DNA of 64,000 nucleotides from Lenzites betulinus (taxonomy: Eukaryota; Basidiomycota; Agaricomycetes; Polyporales; Polyporaceae). Below are positions 1 through 11,941 of this stretch, piece by piece. Every line of letters starts with the position of its first letter. Position 1 is the first letter of the stretch. The stretch is taken from the NCBI GenBank assembly GCA_022264855.1, contig JABYQU010000019.1, positions 62,001-126,000 of the forward strand, written 5' to 3'. Under the pieces are notes generated by a model. The model was not told the origin of the DNA, made no database searches, and was given only the letters and a program-made list of their open reading frames with translations. A program made the position numbers and the translations under genes.

Positions 1-185
1 GATTGTTTTGACTCGAGCCTCGCGCTTTCACTGCATCTGCGATTTACTCCCGGCGGCGGCTCCGAGTGATCAAGCATCATTCCCTTTGGCACCCGCGCTA
101 TAAGAGCGGTCGTCCCCGTCCCCGTCCTCCACACACCCTCTGCGCTCCCGACCCCCGTTCACGAAGCGCGCCCATCACCGCCGCC
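1..185 (+). promoter_or_regulatory. 5' flank of the BCS1-like gene
   Basis: This GC-rich flank lies upstream of the start codon at 186, which sits in a good context (gccgccATGg). No clear TATA or CCAAT box is visible. The ORF is open further upstream, to 66, but that extension is Arg/Pro-rich and unlike the family, so it is taken as leader. Confidence 0.35.
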
Positions 186-2370
186 ATGGATGCGATCAGC
201 GTGCTGCAGACTGTGATGTCCGCAATCCAGTCGGGGTCCATGAACCTCACTGTCCCCGACGCGTCTGCCGCGGGCAACACCACCCACCCGACTGCCGCAG
301 CTTCGGTGGCGTCCTTCTCCCCGCTGCAGATCCCGTCTCTCATCAGCATGCTGCTCTCCTTCTCCGCCGTCCGCGACTGGCTCAAGCTACTCCTGCTCGG
401 CGCCGTCGTCGAGACCTGCCGCCGCCTCATGACCCGGTCGTACTACGGCATCATCAACTACTTCTGGATAACGGCAACATTTGACGGGAATGACGAGTGT
501 GTCGGTGCGCAAAATCAATGTTCGCGCTGCGCATGATTTCGCTGACGGGTTCCCCGCTGTGTAGATTGGCTCATGTTCTGGCTCTCGAAGCACTCTATCT
601 TCCGTGAGTAGCACAGCCTTGGCTCCGGAAGCCTCTCTGCCGCCGGAGCTGATCTTCGATCGTTTGCAGGCACCGCCCGGACCCTGGATGTCAGCACGCG
701 CACCTTTGGGCGCAGGACAACGACGCTCGACTCGGACAATGAGGATGATACCGAGGGCCGCAAGATCTCGTTCTTGCCCTCTCTGCTCACTACCTACACG
801 CTTTGGTACAGGTTCCGGTATGTCACTATCACCCGCGACCAGGTGACGGACGGCCCTTGGAACAGCCCAAGACAGACGCTGCAAGTTCGGTGAGCAGATC
901 TTGGATTATATCTATTGACGGCAGCCCTTACCTCCCCGATCAGGATCCTCACTCGCGACCACAACGTGCTGCGTGAGCTTCTAGTTGAAGCAAAGAAGCT
1001 CTATCATCAAGCAAGCGAGAATCTGATCTCGATCTACGTATCGGACCCGTAAGTGTTCGACCACGCTGTCGTGTACGCTATGCTCATCATTTGCCAGCAG
1101 TTCGGATTACTGGAAAAGGGTGTCTACACAGCACAAGCGACCCATGAAGTCCATCATTCTCGACCCAGGCGTCATCGAGCTCGTCATGAACGACGCGAAG
1201 GACTTCCTGGCGAGCAAGGCCTGGTATGCCGAGCGAGGTCAGTGCGGTACTCGCATGTCCGCGCAAATAGTCTGACATTTGTCAGGCATACCCCATCGCC
1301 GCGGGTACCTTCTGTACGGCGCGCCGGGCTCCGGCAAAACCTCGCTCATCCACAGCGTCGCTGGCGAGCTTGACCTTGACGTCTACATCCTCTCCCTCGC
1401 GCGCCTCGGACTGGACGACACCTCGCTGAGCTCGACGATCGCAGACCTGCCGGAGCAGTGCATCGTGCTCGTCGAGGACATCGATGCGGCGTTCCACCAG
1501 GGCGTGAAGCGCGACCTTGCCGATCCCGAAAAAGAAGCAGACAGCGGCAAGGATGCGCCGCCGCACGGATCGAAAGGCAGCTCGGAGCCTGCCGCTCCAT
1601 CCGTCGGGCGCGTCACGCTGAGCGGGCTCCTGAACGCGCTCGACGGGATCGCCGCGCAGGAGGGCCGGATCCTGTTCGCGACCACGAACGACTACGAGGC
1701 GCTCGACCCAGCGCTGTGCCGCCCGGGGCGGCTCGACCTGCACATCGAGTTCCGGCTTGCGAGCAAGTACCAGTGTCGCGAGATGTTCCGCCGGTTCTAC
1801 CTCCCGTCTGACGTGGATGACAAGATCGCCACGACGGATGGCGAGGACACGGAGCAGGCCGTCGACGAGAAGGACTCCGGGTACGGCTCGCGCCGCGGCA
1901 GCGTCGAGGGCCTTCCCCCCGCTCCCACCCCCGCGCCCTCCCCGCCTCTCCCCCAAGACGCCTCGCCCAAGCCTACGCCCACGCCCTCGGATTCGGAGGA
2001 CTCGTCTGCGGTGTACGTCGGGCAGGCGCACACCGCCCGCGCGCCGAAGCTCTCGCGCAAGAAAGCTGCGGAGCTCGCGGACCGCTTTGCCGCGGCGATC
2101 CCGAACCGTGCGTTCTCGATGGCGACGCTGCAGGGGTACCTGATGGCGTACAAGACGCGCCCGTACGACGCAGTCGAGGAGGCGCCAGCGTGGGTCGCGC
2201 GGCGGGCGCTGGAGAAGAAGGGGAAGCCGGCCGCGCGCGCTGAGTCTCCCGCAGCTCCGCAGGCGAAGGAGGAGGGGGAGGTGCTGCACCGCCAGACCGC
2301 GGATGTGGCGGTGGGGACGAGCAGCAGCTCGGACGTTGCGGTGCAGACGGAGGCGACTGGAGGAAAATGA
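186..2370 (+). CDS. BCS1-like mitochondrial AAA ATPase
   Basis: Probable inner-membrane AAA+ chaperone of the BCS1 family; yeast Bcs1 translocates the Rieske protein for complex III assembly. Six exons join in frame: 186-498, 565-603, 670-889, 944-1048, 1101-1237 and 1286-2370, giving 632 residues. A hydrophobic segment near residues 40-70 fits the single BCS1 membrane anchor, and the BCS1 N-domain follows (ITATFD, then YWLMFWLSKHSIF after splicing). The AAA core has Walker A GAPGSGKTSLIH, Walker B IVLVEDIDAAF, LLNALDG and the arginine-finger region CRPGRLD. A Lys/Asp/Ser-rich insert of about 35 residues follows Walker B, and a Pro/Ser-rich insert of about 90 residues interrupts the small AAA subdomain. 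The C-terminal tail is low-complexity. These inserts suggest a diverged fungal paralogue rather than the strict orthologue. Confidence 0.85.
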
Positions 2371-2766
2371 GCGACGGACGCGCTCGGTGCGGTCGTGAAT
2401 ACCCCGCTCGCGGTGGGGCCCTCCCGAGGCTCCCGCGCACAGCCTTTGTATCTCGTAGGATCTCAAGAGTGTCGGCTTGTACTATAGCGTCATATAGCTT
2501 TGCAATTGCACCATGCTTTCGGAATGCTTTCTCTGCACTACGTGCCATATACGCTCGAGCAGGCTGGCATGCTTTGACACTAGCCGACAGGTGCCAGCTG
2601 CCCTTTTTGCGCTCCCACTGTGCGATTATACGTCCTTAAATTCACCCGTTTCGTTCAAAATCCCTCCTGTTGGCATGACTACCTCCCCTCTGGATACTAC
2701 TTACATGCCCTATCCCAGGCGTCATCCCTGATTTACGTACTCTACACGAGCCTCAGTCGGCACTGT
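2371..2766. other. Convergent intergenic region
   Basis: This is shared 3' sequence between the BCS1-like gene and the first BTB gene. No ORF with family features, repeat or RNA gene is visible. Confidence 0.4.
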
Positions 2767-4340
2767 TCACCCGAGGTTGATCTGCGAGGAGTGGAGGTTA
2801 GTCGCAGCTTGAGAGGCAGTAGAAGTTCTTGATAGTATCATACATGTATTTTGTTCAGCTCTTGTTCCGTTTCATCTTGCACGGTGAGAACACAGTGGAG
2901 GACAGCTCCCACGTAACCCTCGATTTTGGGTGTGTCGTATTTCGGTTGAACCATCTTCTTGAGCACGTGTTTTATGTCCTCCGGCGAACCAAAGGTCTTT
3001 CCTTCGATTGCCCCTTTCCAGCCGGTTTTTACAGCGCGAGCGTCGTATGTAGGTCGGTAAGCATTATAATAATCTATGTTTTCAGGTAGTTTGGCAATGG
3101 CTTGAAGCGCTCGGTCTCGAATCATCGTACAAGAGGCGTCGTAGTATACCAACATGCGGTGGTAGGCCAGCGCCGACGACCTCTCCATGACGGAAGTGTA
3201 TACATGAGCGGTCTGCTTTGCTAGTACCTTTCTTGCGACAGCTTCGGCGTAGTCGCGAAGTCCGTGGTTAATTGCAACAAAGTAGGCCTCGAGTGGATTG
3301 CGGCTCGCAGCATCGTCCCAAGCGAGGCGAGCACAGGTGGTGACGTGAGGCATATCGTATTTCCGCGCCGCCAGTAGAAGCTGCCCTAGGGATTCAATGT
3401 CGGCGGGAAGCCCTAGCTCCCCTGTATAGCAGACGCGCAACAGAGCCGCTAAGGTGTCGGAATCCTCGTCGAAGTCGAGCTGTGGCAGGATAGGTCCGGA
3501 CGACTCCGAATCCGTGGACATGTGCTGCATCCGCAGGTTGGCCAGCCTCGCTTTCCACACAGATGAGTGGCTCGCCAATACGCTTTTATGGGCCCCGAAT
3601 AGCTTCGTTCGGCCTCCGCGAGAAGACGAGCATTCAACGTCGATATCGGGGATTTCCGTAGAGAATTGGCTGGCACCCCTGAGCAGCCGAGGGGTGGGTG
3701 GCTGTCCGGGACTCAGGAGCTTCAGCGACTCGGTGGCGGACCCGTTCTCGCTCATCAGGTACCGCTTCAGCCGGAAGTAATCGCCCGCAGATATACCAGA
3801 CATGTCACCGAGCTCGTTCATGAGCGCCAACGTCTCGAGCTTGTCCGGCCGCGTCCACGTCTTCTTTAGAGCCTCCGCGGCTCTGCGCGCGACGACCTCC
3901 AGGCCCGTACGGCACGCCGCCGCCCAAACTTGCAGCGGGCTCTTCGGTATGATTGCGGTGAGCCACCCGGACAAGATCTCGGTCGGCAGCTCCATGTCGT
4001 ACTTGGTCGCCGCGCGCAGCGCAGGGACCATCTTCTCTGGATCGTCCAACTGCGTATGAAGCTTCGGAATGGGGTATACGAGGCGCAGAAGCAGCTCAAG
4101 GGTCGTGCTGTCCTCGGAAACTGGCACGACGGGGTTCCCCGCGTCCCCATCCGAAGACTTCGCGGAGGCTGGGGGCTGGGGGAGCGCGAGCATGGACGCG
4201 AAGAACGGGGACGCCTGTGCGAGGATCTGGGAGTGCACGCGGAAGTCGACGAGGTCTGCGGTGCGCAGGATGAGGTCGGCCGACGGCTGGTTGAATGGGG
4301 CTGCAGCGTCGGTGCGCTGTGGTGCGTCTGGTTGAGCCAT
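2767..4340 (-). CDS. Double-BTB domain protein 1
   Basis: BTB/POZ-like protein of a basidiomycete-expanded family of unknown function; BTB folds generally mediate dimerisation or cullin-3 adaptor binding. Two exons: 4340-2844 (499 codons) and a 15-nt last exon 2781-2767 coding INLG-stop, 503 residues in total. The first BTB is at about residues 18-115 (ADLILRTADLVDFRVHS) and a second BTB-like unit at about 240-335 (FGAHKSVLASHSS, LLLAARKYDMP). Without splicing the ORF would end HV at 2838. The spliced tail is preferred because two paralogues in this window end in the same motif. It lies in tandem with the next BTB gene, same strand, about 650 bp away. Confidence 0.82.
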
Positions 4341-4988
4341 CTGAGGATGTGTGGCTATTTAGTTCTGGGGCTTGGGGCTAGTTCTAAATGATGGTAAGTG
4401 GAGGGATGGGGCGTTAGTTGCAGGTACCGCATGCAGAGCAATGCGCCATTTATGTGAGCCCAGCTGCCATGAGGAGCAGGCGTGGGTGCCGCGTTGCAGG
4501 CCAAAGTACAACCATAATCATGATATCGCACAATCGTTACCGGGCAATTCGGGGCACCATGAATGTACTATCCTCAGTGTTCGTATCTCTTTTGCCTATT
4601 CACTGTCAATGTTCCTAAGTGTCACGACCTGGATATGGAGCAGGGAAATGAAGGGGAATGACGCCTGCTTACTTGAACTATCTTATACATCCAGCACGAT
4701 CTATGAAAAGCATGGTCAGCACATGTACAAGATAAAGGCAAATCTCGACACCGCACCAACGATGACATGGCAGAAAAGAACCCTCCTCCCCCGGCGTTGT
4801 TACTGGCTATTCCCACCACCCCGGCGCCTCCTTGTTGCTCGAACACCGTCGACGTATAGCTTCGATAACGCTGCAAGCTGCTGTCTCGTGGTTATCCATA
4901 TCAGTATGAGAGCAAGATGTATATGACAAAAATTGAAAAAATTTGGACGCACGTAGCAACTTGAAGGGTCTCAGCGAGTATCCACTTC
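4341..4988. other. Intergenic region between tandem BTB genes
   Basis: This region holds the promoter of BTB gene 1 and the 3' flank of BTB gene 2. A 184-codon plus-strand frame crosses it but has no recognisable domain or fungal coding character. Confidence 0.35.
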
Positions 4989-6601
4989 TCATCCCAGGCT
5001 GATATCCACCTGCGTGTAGTGGAGGCCATAGTCAATATTAATGTTGTATGATGCGAGGTTTCACGTACGTCGTTCAGAGCTTGCTCTGTTTCATCTTGTG
5101 CGGTAAGGGCAAGGTGGAAGACAGCGCCCACATATCCTCCGACTTGAGGGCCGTTCTTGTATGCTGGCGGAAGAGTCTTCTGGAGTGCCTGTTTGATGTC
5201 CTCCGATGATCCAAAGCTGCTTTTGTTGATTGCGTCTCGCCAACTTATTTTTACGGCGGCTACGGAACCTGTGTGAGGATTACTGTACCCATTGCAAGAT
5301 ATCGATATACTGTCAGGTAGTTTGTTAATGGCTTGGAGTGATCGCTCCCGAATTCTTGTACGGCATGTGTCGTAGTAAAGCAGCAAGCGGTGGTAGGCCA
5401 GCGCTGGGGCCCTCTCCATGATGGGAGCATATGTGTCGGAAATCTGGTGGGCTAATACCTTCTTCGCTAGGCCTTTAGCATAGGCGCGAAGTCCATGGTT
5501 GATAGCGACGAAATAGGCTTCTAGTAGGTTGTTGTCCGCAACACTCTTCCAAGCAAGGCGAACGCAGGTGGTGACGTGCGGCATGTCGTATTTCCGCGCC
5601 GCCAGTAGAAGCTGCCCTAGGGAATCGAGGTCGGTGGGAAGTCCTAGCTCGCCTGTATAGCATACCCGCAACAGGGCCGCCAAGATTTCGGGATCCTCAT
5701 CGACGGCAAACTGTAGCGCGTGAGACGCGGACGACTCCGTCGATATGTGCTGTGTCCGAAGACTTGCTAGCCTCGCTTTCCAGACCGACGAGTGGCTCGC
5801 CAGCACGCTCTGATGAGCCCCGAATGGCCTTGTAAGGCCTCCACGAGAAGACGAGCATTCGACGTCAATACCAGGGATATCTGTGGAAAACTGGATCCCA
5901 GCCTTCTTTGTCTTCTTCCCCTTTAGGATTATCTGAGGGAACGATAACTCTGGACTCAGGAGCTTCAGCGACTCGTTGGCGGATCCGGGCTCGCTCATGA
6001 GGTAGCGCTTCAGCCGGAAGTAATCGCCGGCAGATATACCAGACATGTCACCGAGCTCGTTCATGAGCGCCAACGTCTCGAGCTTGTCCGGCCGCGTCCA
6101 CGTCTTCTTTAGGGCCTCCGCGGCTCTGCGCGCGACATCCTCCATGCCCGTGCGACACGCTGCCGCCCAAACCTGCAGAGGGCTCTTCGGTATGATTGCG
6201 GTGAGCCACCCGGACAATATCTCGATCGGGAGCTCCATGTCGTACTTGGTCGCCGCGCGCAGCGCAGGGACTATCTTCTCTGGATCGTCCAACTGCATAG
6301 GAAGCTTCGGGATGGGGTACACGAGGCGCAGAAGTAGCTCGAGGGTCGTGCTGTCCTCGGACACCGGCACGACCGGTGGTCCGGGGTCCGCAACCGGGGC
6401 GTCCGTAGAGGACTCGGAGGGCGGGGAGGCAGGGGGTTGGGGGAGCGCGAGCATGGTGGCGAAGAACGGAGATGCCTGTGCGAGAATCTGGGAGTGCACG
6501 CGGAAGTCGACGAGGTCGGCACTGCGCAGGATGAGGTCGGCTGCGGCCTGGTTAAACGGGGCCAGCGCGTTGGTGCGCTGCGGTGCGTCCGGTTGGGCCA
6601 T
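4989..6601 (-). CDS. Double-BTB domain protein 2
   Basis: Close paralogue of the 2.8 kb gene; the N-termini share MAQPDAPQRT and the first BTB is nearly the same. Two exons: 6601-5069 (511 codons) and 5009-4989 coding VDISLG-stop, 517 residues. The donor is GTACGT and the acceptor ACACGCAG. First BTB at about 18-115, a Lys-rich linker (KGKKTKKAG) at about 225, second BTB-like unit at about 245-345. An unspliced reading would extend to 566 residues with an unrelated tail ending in a hydrophobic stretch, which is judged an artefact. It arose by tandem duplication with its neighbour. Confidence 0.82.
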
Positions 6602-7130
6602 GTATGAATTCGAGATCGATCGGTTCTAGAGGATGGTAGATGATGGTAAGTAGAGAGAAGTGACTACAGGCAGTGTCGTGACAGTGACGGAGACTGTCGT
6701 CGCACCGGCTGCCTGAGGTACGCCGAGGCGCACACTTTGTTCCATTAGAAATGATGTCCTCACTCGTACTTAGGTATTGTCCCAGATATCCTAACGTAGT
6801 CCATGTACACGGTCTGAACAAATAACGGTCTTCTCATCGCTCCTCTTATCCACACTCCCGAACATATGGACTTTTCACTGGCTCAAGTAAACGACTGCAT
6901 ACTTTCCAGCGTCCAGCCTTCAACGTGCTCACCGTCCTTTCTGCCATACACCCTTCCTACCTCTACCACGCAGCCCAGTCGCGCGCCATCGGTATGGGCG
7001 GCGTATACTTCCTTGCTTAGTAGCCCCTGCGATCAGCCCTAGACTTGGGACCGTCGCCTTCACAAGGCATTGGTTTTTCTTCTGGCCCACAGCCCAATCG
7101 GGCGGAGACAATGAGAATCAACCCGCTCAC
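6602..7130. other. Intergenic region upstream of tRNA-Pro
   Basis: This holds the promoter side of BTB gene 2 and the 5' flank of the tRNA gene. No protein-coding gene is seen. Confidence 0.35.
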
Positions 7131-7211
7131 GGCCCAATGGTCTAGTCGTATGATTCGCGCTTCGGGTTCCGAGCTTGCGCGAGGTCCCGGGTTCAATTCC
7201 CGGTTGGGCCC
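7131..7211 (+). tRNA. tRNA-Pro(CGG), split by a 9-nt intron
   Basis: The acceptor stem GGCCCAA pairs with TTGGGCC, with discriminator C. The anticodon stem is CGCGC/GCGCG and the T arm CCGGG/CCCGG around TTCAATT. The loop TTCGGG-T gives anticodon CGG at 7163-7165. A 9-nt intron (TTCCGAGCT, 7167-7175) sits one base after the anticodon, the canonical nuclear position. The mature length is 72 nt. It converges with the TFIIIC subunit gene 170 bp downstream. Confidence 0.93.
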
Positions 7212-7215
7212 GTTG

Positions 7216-7220
7216 TTTTT
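7216..7220 (+). terminator. Pol III T-run after tRNA-Pro
   Basis: Five T residues start five bases after the tRNA 3' end, and a second run (CTTTT) follows directly. This is a typical RNA polymerase III termination signal. Confidence 0.7.
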
Positions 7221-7382
7221 CTTTTGGCCCGTCGTCGAGCGAGCCGGGGAGGGTCGCAGGTCGTATACAGAGGAGAGGAGGGGAGCAAGAGACATATGGC
7301 ACAACGTTCTCGGTTGCGAGATCAGGTTATCGATACAACAAGCTGGGAAAACCATACAAACCAAAGACGCTCGCAGCGAGCG

Positions 7383-10300
7383 TTACAAGGATAACCATCG
7401 ACGATAGAGTGCTTGCGCCAGCGGGGCTGCGCCTGTGCTGACATAGATGAGTGATAAGTTGTACGCAGCCTCGCGTGAGAGGCCACAGTCCTGCAAGGTA
7501 GTATGGGAGGATGGTGAGTCGATCCGGGTGTAGGAGGGGCGAAAAGATTATACCTCTTCGCCGGCGTTTTCCCGCGCGTCTGCAGCGTTCAAAACGCGTT
7601 CATAGTGGCGCACTGCGAGAGAGTGCAATCCTGTTTGGGGGGTGAGAGGAACGTCATAGACGCGAAAGAGGATGGGAGGCTCACCCAGCTGTTGAAACAC
7701 GCGCCCGAAGTTGTACTCGACCTCGTCCAGGCCCGGCGCGGAGTCTCCACGCAACTCGCGATAACGTGTCAAGAAGGCCATTGCCTGGTACAGTTGGTGA
7801 GGAGAGCTCTGGTCAGAAGGGACCCTCTCACCTGGGCGATGAGGAAGTGCCGGTTGTCTGACTGACGTTGCATCGCACGCCCCACAGAGGCTATAGCCAG
7901 ACACAGGGACACGAGCGGGTCGTCGGGTGCGTAGTCGTACGCCTGAAGAAGGTAAACTGCGTGCAACGTCAGAAAGGGCATTAAAATTACCAGGACGATG
8001 CGAGACTCACACAGGGCGCTCTGATAACTCTTGGCGGCTAGCAATATCTGCCCATACACTGCTACGTTGAGCGGATTGGGCTTCGTCGGTAGCTTCGCCC
8101 GTTCGAATCCCGTGGGGGCTGGAGCTTCCCCCTCATCCTCGTCATCCGGAGCATCGTCACCGTCGCCCTTCCCTGAAGAATTGACCATCCCGTATCGCCG
8201 CTGGGTGGTGTTATACCGCAGGGAGTCTGGGTTGTTGACAGCGGCATCGGCTAGGCGTGTCTCTCGCAATAGGTGTTTGGAGAGTGTTGATACGAGGAAC
8301 GCGTCAGTCGCGCGCAAGCCACTTCCAAGCGAGGATACGAGCACGCGAATAGGTTCATTGTTGAATTGGTGGCCGTTGATCAGTTTTCGGGCTTGCTCGA
8401 CGACCGTTTGGAACTGGTCGGCGTGTATAGCGCAAGCTGAAGGGGCTCATAAGTATAGTCCGAGCAAATTTGTGCCGTGACATACTAATGAGGGCTAGGC
8501 GGATGGAGTCCTGTGAGGAACGCGACTGGAACGCGTTTGAGAATAGCAGATGTCGGAGGATCTCGTTGGCAGCTTCATATTGTCCCCGCCTCGTGAGCAA
8601 GAACGCGTACTGTCACGCAACGCTTTTCAGTATTGCATGGTCGGAGATGAGGAGAAGATGGACTCAACGTGCATGAACAACCGCATCCAGTCATCGAAGG
8701 AGATCGTCCGAAAGGTATCAACGTTTTCCGTCTTGGCCCCCTTCCGTACCAGCGTGTCACGCCCTATCAGACAGTCGGCACGTTAGTGTTGTGCAAGCTC
8801 CCGGAGAGAGGCTCATACCAAGTTCGAGCTGCAATCGCGAAGCCATGTTATCCTCGCTCGCCTCCGTAGTCTGCTTCCGTGCGCTCCTTGGGAATATCCC
8901 GCGGAACCCGCGATGCTGCCTCCCTCTCCATCAGTACCGACCCTCCCGCACAACAACACGTCTCCTCACCCGACTCGTCAAGAACAACGCCCTGGTCTCT
9001 CTGAACGACTCAATCAACTTCTCCGCTTCGACGAGCCACTCCCGCGTCGCCGCTTCGTCGTCGCCCGCGAGCATGCGCGGCCACAATTCCTGCACACGGT
9101 GCCAAGACTGCACCGCCTCGCGCTCCTTCTGCGTCTCGAGCTCGCGCAGTTGCGCGACGGTGAGCTTGTTCGGGTTCCCACTGCTCTTCGTCGATGTTCC
9201 TTTAGCTTTTGTGCTGCGCATCTTGCCTTCTTCGAAGAGCGAGGCGGAGCCTGGCTCGACGGATCCAGATTCTACCGTGCCGTCGTGATGGACGACGCGG
9301 CGTTTGCGCGACTCGATGACTGCGTCCGAGGGTGAGATGCGAGCGGTAAGCAACAGTTGATGGTGAAAACCGACCTTGTAAGACGAGGTCGAGGGCTTTC
9401 CGCGGTTCGTTGAGGATCTCGTAGATTTCTGCGAGCTTCATCTTCGCCTCAATGTGTGTTGGCTCTGCCTGAATGACTGAGATTTTCGTGAGACGTGATT
9501 CCCTCTGGGAGCACCGCGGAAGAGGAGTCTCACCGTGCTCGTAAACTTCCGCCGCCTCCTTGAGGTCCCCGATCATGCGACGACAGGCTGCTGCTTGGAG
9601 AAGCACATACATGCTGCTCGTTCCTGCGTCGCCTCCCAGCATCTCGTAGATGTGGCCGGCGTCCGCATACATCTCTCTTTCAAAGTAGGCGTCCGCAATT
9701 TCCGAAAAGAGCGGCGCGTATTCCGCCGCGTCCTGCGCTAGCACGAGTTTTGCGTGCATCTATGGCGAAACATCAGTAGTCTACGCTATATGCGTTACAG
9801 TCGTAACCAGGATGACTTACCTTCCCTTCATCAACATCGCCTCCCTTAATACGTGCGATAGCCAGCCGATGTCGCGCATTCACGTCCAACGGGTACATGC
9901 CCGGCTGGACCTCGCCTTCACCACCGCGCTGCATCCCGCTCTCCGGTGCATCCCATTCCCGGTCGTCCTCGCACGCGTCCCAGAACTTCTGTGCTGCGCG
10001 TCCCTGCAGCCACCTGCACCCCTTCCTGATGACTTCCACAGCCTTCCCATACTGACTAAGCGTGTTGTACAGATCCGCGAGCACAAGCAGGTGCATAAGC
10101 CCGAATCCCCCACCCGGTACTTCTGCACCTGTCTCGGGGTCCATCCCGCGGCCGGAGGGGAAGGCGGCGTGGTAGTGGTCGAACGCGTGCTGAAAGAGGT
10201 CGGAGCAGAGGGCGAGATCGGAGAGCTCGATGAGGATCGGCCGGAGTTCGTCCAGGACCGGGAGGTGGTGCGGGAGCCGCTTGAGCATGGCGAGCATCGT

Positions 10301-11306
10301 TGAACGCGCCTGAACGACGGCTACTAATCAGCGCGGAGTAGTATACGCTATAACGTGCAGCTCACGGTCTTCAGGTCGTTGATCTCTTTGGCCAGCGACG
10401 CGCGGTCCCACAGCGCGTTCACGTTCGTCGGGTCCAGATGGTACATCTTCCCGTAGCAGTAGAGTGCCTGCTGGTTGTACCCGAGCGCACTGCACAAAGG
10501 GTCATGACGCATACAGCATACAAGGACGACCGAACTCACCGTGACTTTTGCGCAAGCTCAGCCCACTCGTCCGCGTCGTGGTTTAGGTGCGCGGCCATGA
10601 TTCGCAGCTGGAGACCCTTGCCACTATCGCCCATGTCGTCGTAGCACTGCGCGAGCACGCTCCACGCCGGTGCCGCGCGCGGTTCTATGCGGATGACCTC
10701 CTGCATGATACGAATAGTCTCCGGAACATCCGCGTCGACGTACGCTTGGTTCCCCTCTCCAATGAGAGCGCGCACTTGCTGTGAGAGAACGGGCCCGCGC
10801 TTCCTTCCGCGCTGCCAGAGCGCGTCAGTACGCGATCTGACGGCGGGAAGGGGCACGCACCTTCTTCTTCGTCCGGCCTACCCCCGACGCCTCTCGCAAG
10901 TCGTCCTTGAACTCGGCCTCGCGCTCCTCGAGGCTGATGTCCCACATCTTGTTCAGCATCCCCGAGCTCGAGCCGTCGCTCGCGTCGCGGATATTCTGTA
11001 TAAGGCGGTCAAAGTCCCCTTCAATCGCAGTCTCCGCCTGTGTATCCTCGGCGTCCGCTTCTCCGGGCACGGCCTGCCCGCCTCCGCCGCCATGAATTTG
11101 GGTTCCCTGCATGCCGCTCGGCCCGGCAACGGCATCGTCTGTGGAATCATCCTCGTAGTCGGAGGAGGAGTCAGAACCTGATGATCCTTCCGCGTCCTCG
11201 TCTGGTGGAGGTGCGTCAGAGGAATACATGCCACAGTCAAAACGACCAGAGCTTGAATACAGGACGCACCGGACGACGTCCAATTAAGTTGCTCGTCGCT
11301 GTTCAT
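7383..11306 (-). CDS. TFIIIC TPR subunit (Tfc4/Sfc3/GTF3C3-like)
   Basis: Subunit of the Pol III assembly factor TFIIIC; the TPR subunit recruits TFIIIB upstream of tRNA genes. Fifteen exons: 11306 or 11229-10862, 10812-10540, 10489-10366, 10309-9821, 9759-9534, 9476-9375, 9319-8970, 8915-8819, 8763-8669, 8609-8486, 8436-8011, 7956-7832, 7784-7685, 7630-7554 and 7490-7383. From the ATG at 11229 these sum to 1027 codons without a break. An acidic N-terminus is followed by the basic patch RGRKRGPVLS that starts the TPR region, then many TPR-like pairs (ALGYNQQALYCYGKMYHLDP, YFEREMYADAGHIYEML). The expected start at 11306 (MNSDEQLNW) is put out of frame by 11 extra bases near 11250, absent from the second copy at 22.5 kb, so initiation at 11229 or another leader is needed. 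Exons 1-4 are duplicated at 21.1-22.5 kb. Confidence 0.85.
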
Positions 11307-11941
11307 AGTGGTTGGGACAAAGGTAACCGCCGTGCAGAAGACTGTCCAGCGTTCAAGCCAGCGTACTATATTGAATCGGCTGTAGATGCCGTGGTGCAGT
11401 CGATGGCGGAGACTCTAAGAGAGCAAGTTGGAGGCTGTTGGAGGAGCGACTTGTAGCGGGATCTTAGATCTATGGACATCACGGCAAATTCCGTTGCCGC
11501 GTGTCACCGATCCATGCACGATTCGATCTCGCGCTACCTCCATATCATCAACCACTTAGCCATGGCCCTTGGCCAACAGCTTTGTATGCATCTGCTATTG
11601 CATCAGTCTAGGTCTACTGCAGCGGTACGGTTGCAATTACGCGCGTCTAAAGAGGCGCCATTGCAATAGCAAACGTAGTAGACAACTCGACCGACCCCGA
11701 AATGATTTCGAAGGAGAACGACTTGGACTGGCCCACGTCGAGAAGCTGGCATACTCAGGCTGTCGCGGCTCTTCCCCCCGTATCGATTGTTACACATATA
11801 TCTGTCTGCGTAGGCAAGCAAAAGGTTGCTGATAGGGGAAGATTAATTGTTTGGCTGAGGACGGCCGGTGTTTTACAAATGACATCCTGTTTCCAACTTT
11901 ACATCCAGGTTAGTACGCATGCTATATGGTCTTTCTCACCA
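11307..11941. other. Intergenic region, TFIIIC promoter (copy 1)
   Basis: This spacer separates the TFIIIC start from the end of the dehydratase copy, both on the minus strand, and is repeated at 22528-23152. It contains the upstream region of TFIIIC. No other gene is seen. Confidence 0.4.

Noticed and set aside
1282..2466. 394-codon minus-strand frame
   Set aside because: It lies antisense to the AAA domain of the BCS1-like gene. It is Arg-rich shadow coding caused by high GC at third positions.
4372..4926. 184-codon plus-strand frame
   Set aside because: It sits between tandem BTB genes with no domain, no splice support and no plausible codon bias.
4901..5069. Hydrophobic C-terminal tail of BTB protein 2 (unspliced reading)
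   Set aside because: It follows a perfect GTACGT donor and disappears when the conserved VDISLG last exon is spliced in.
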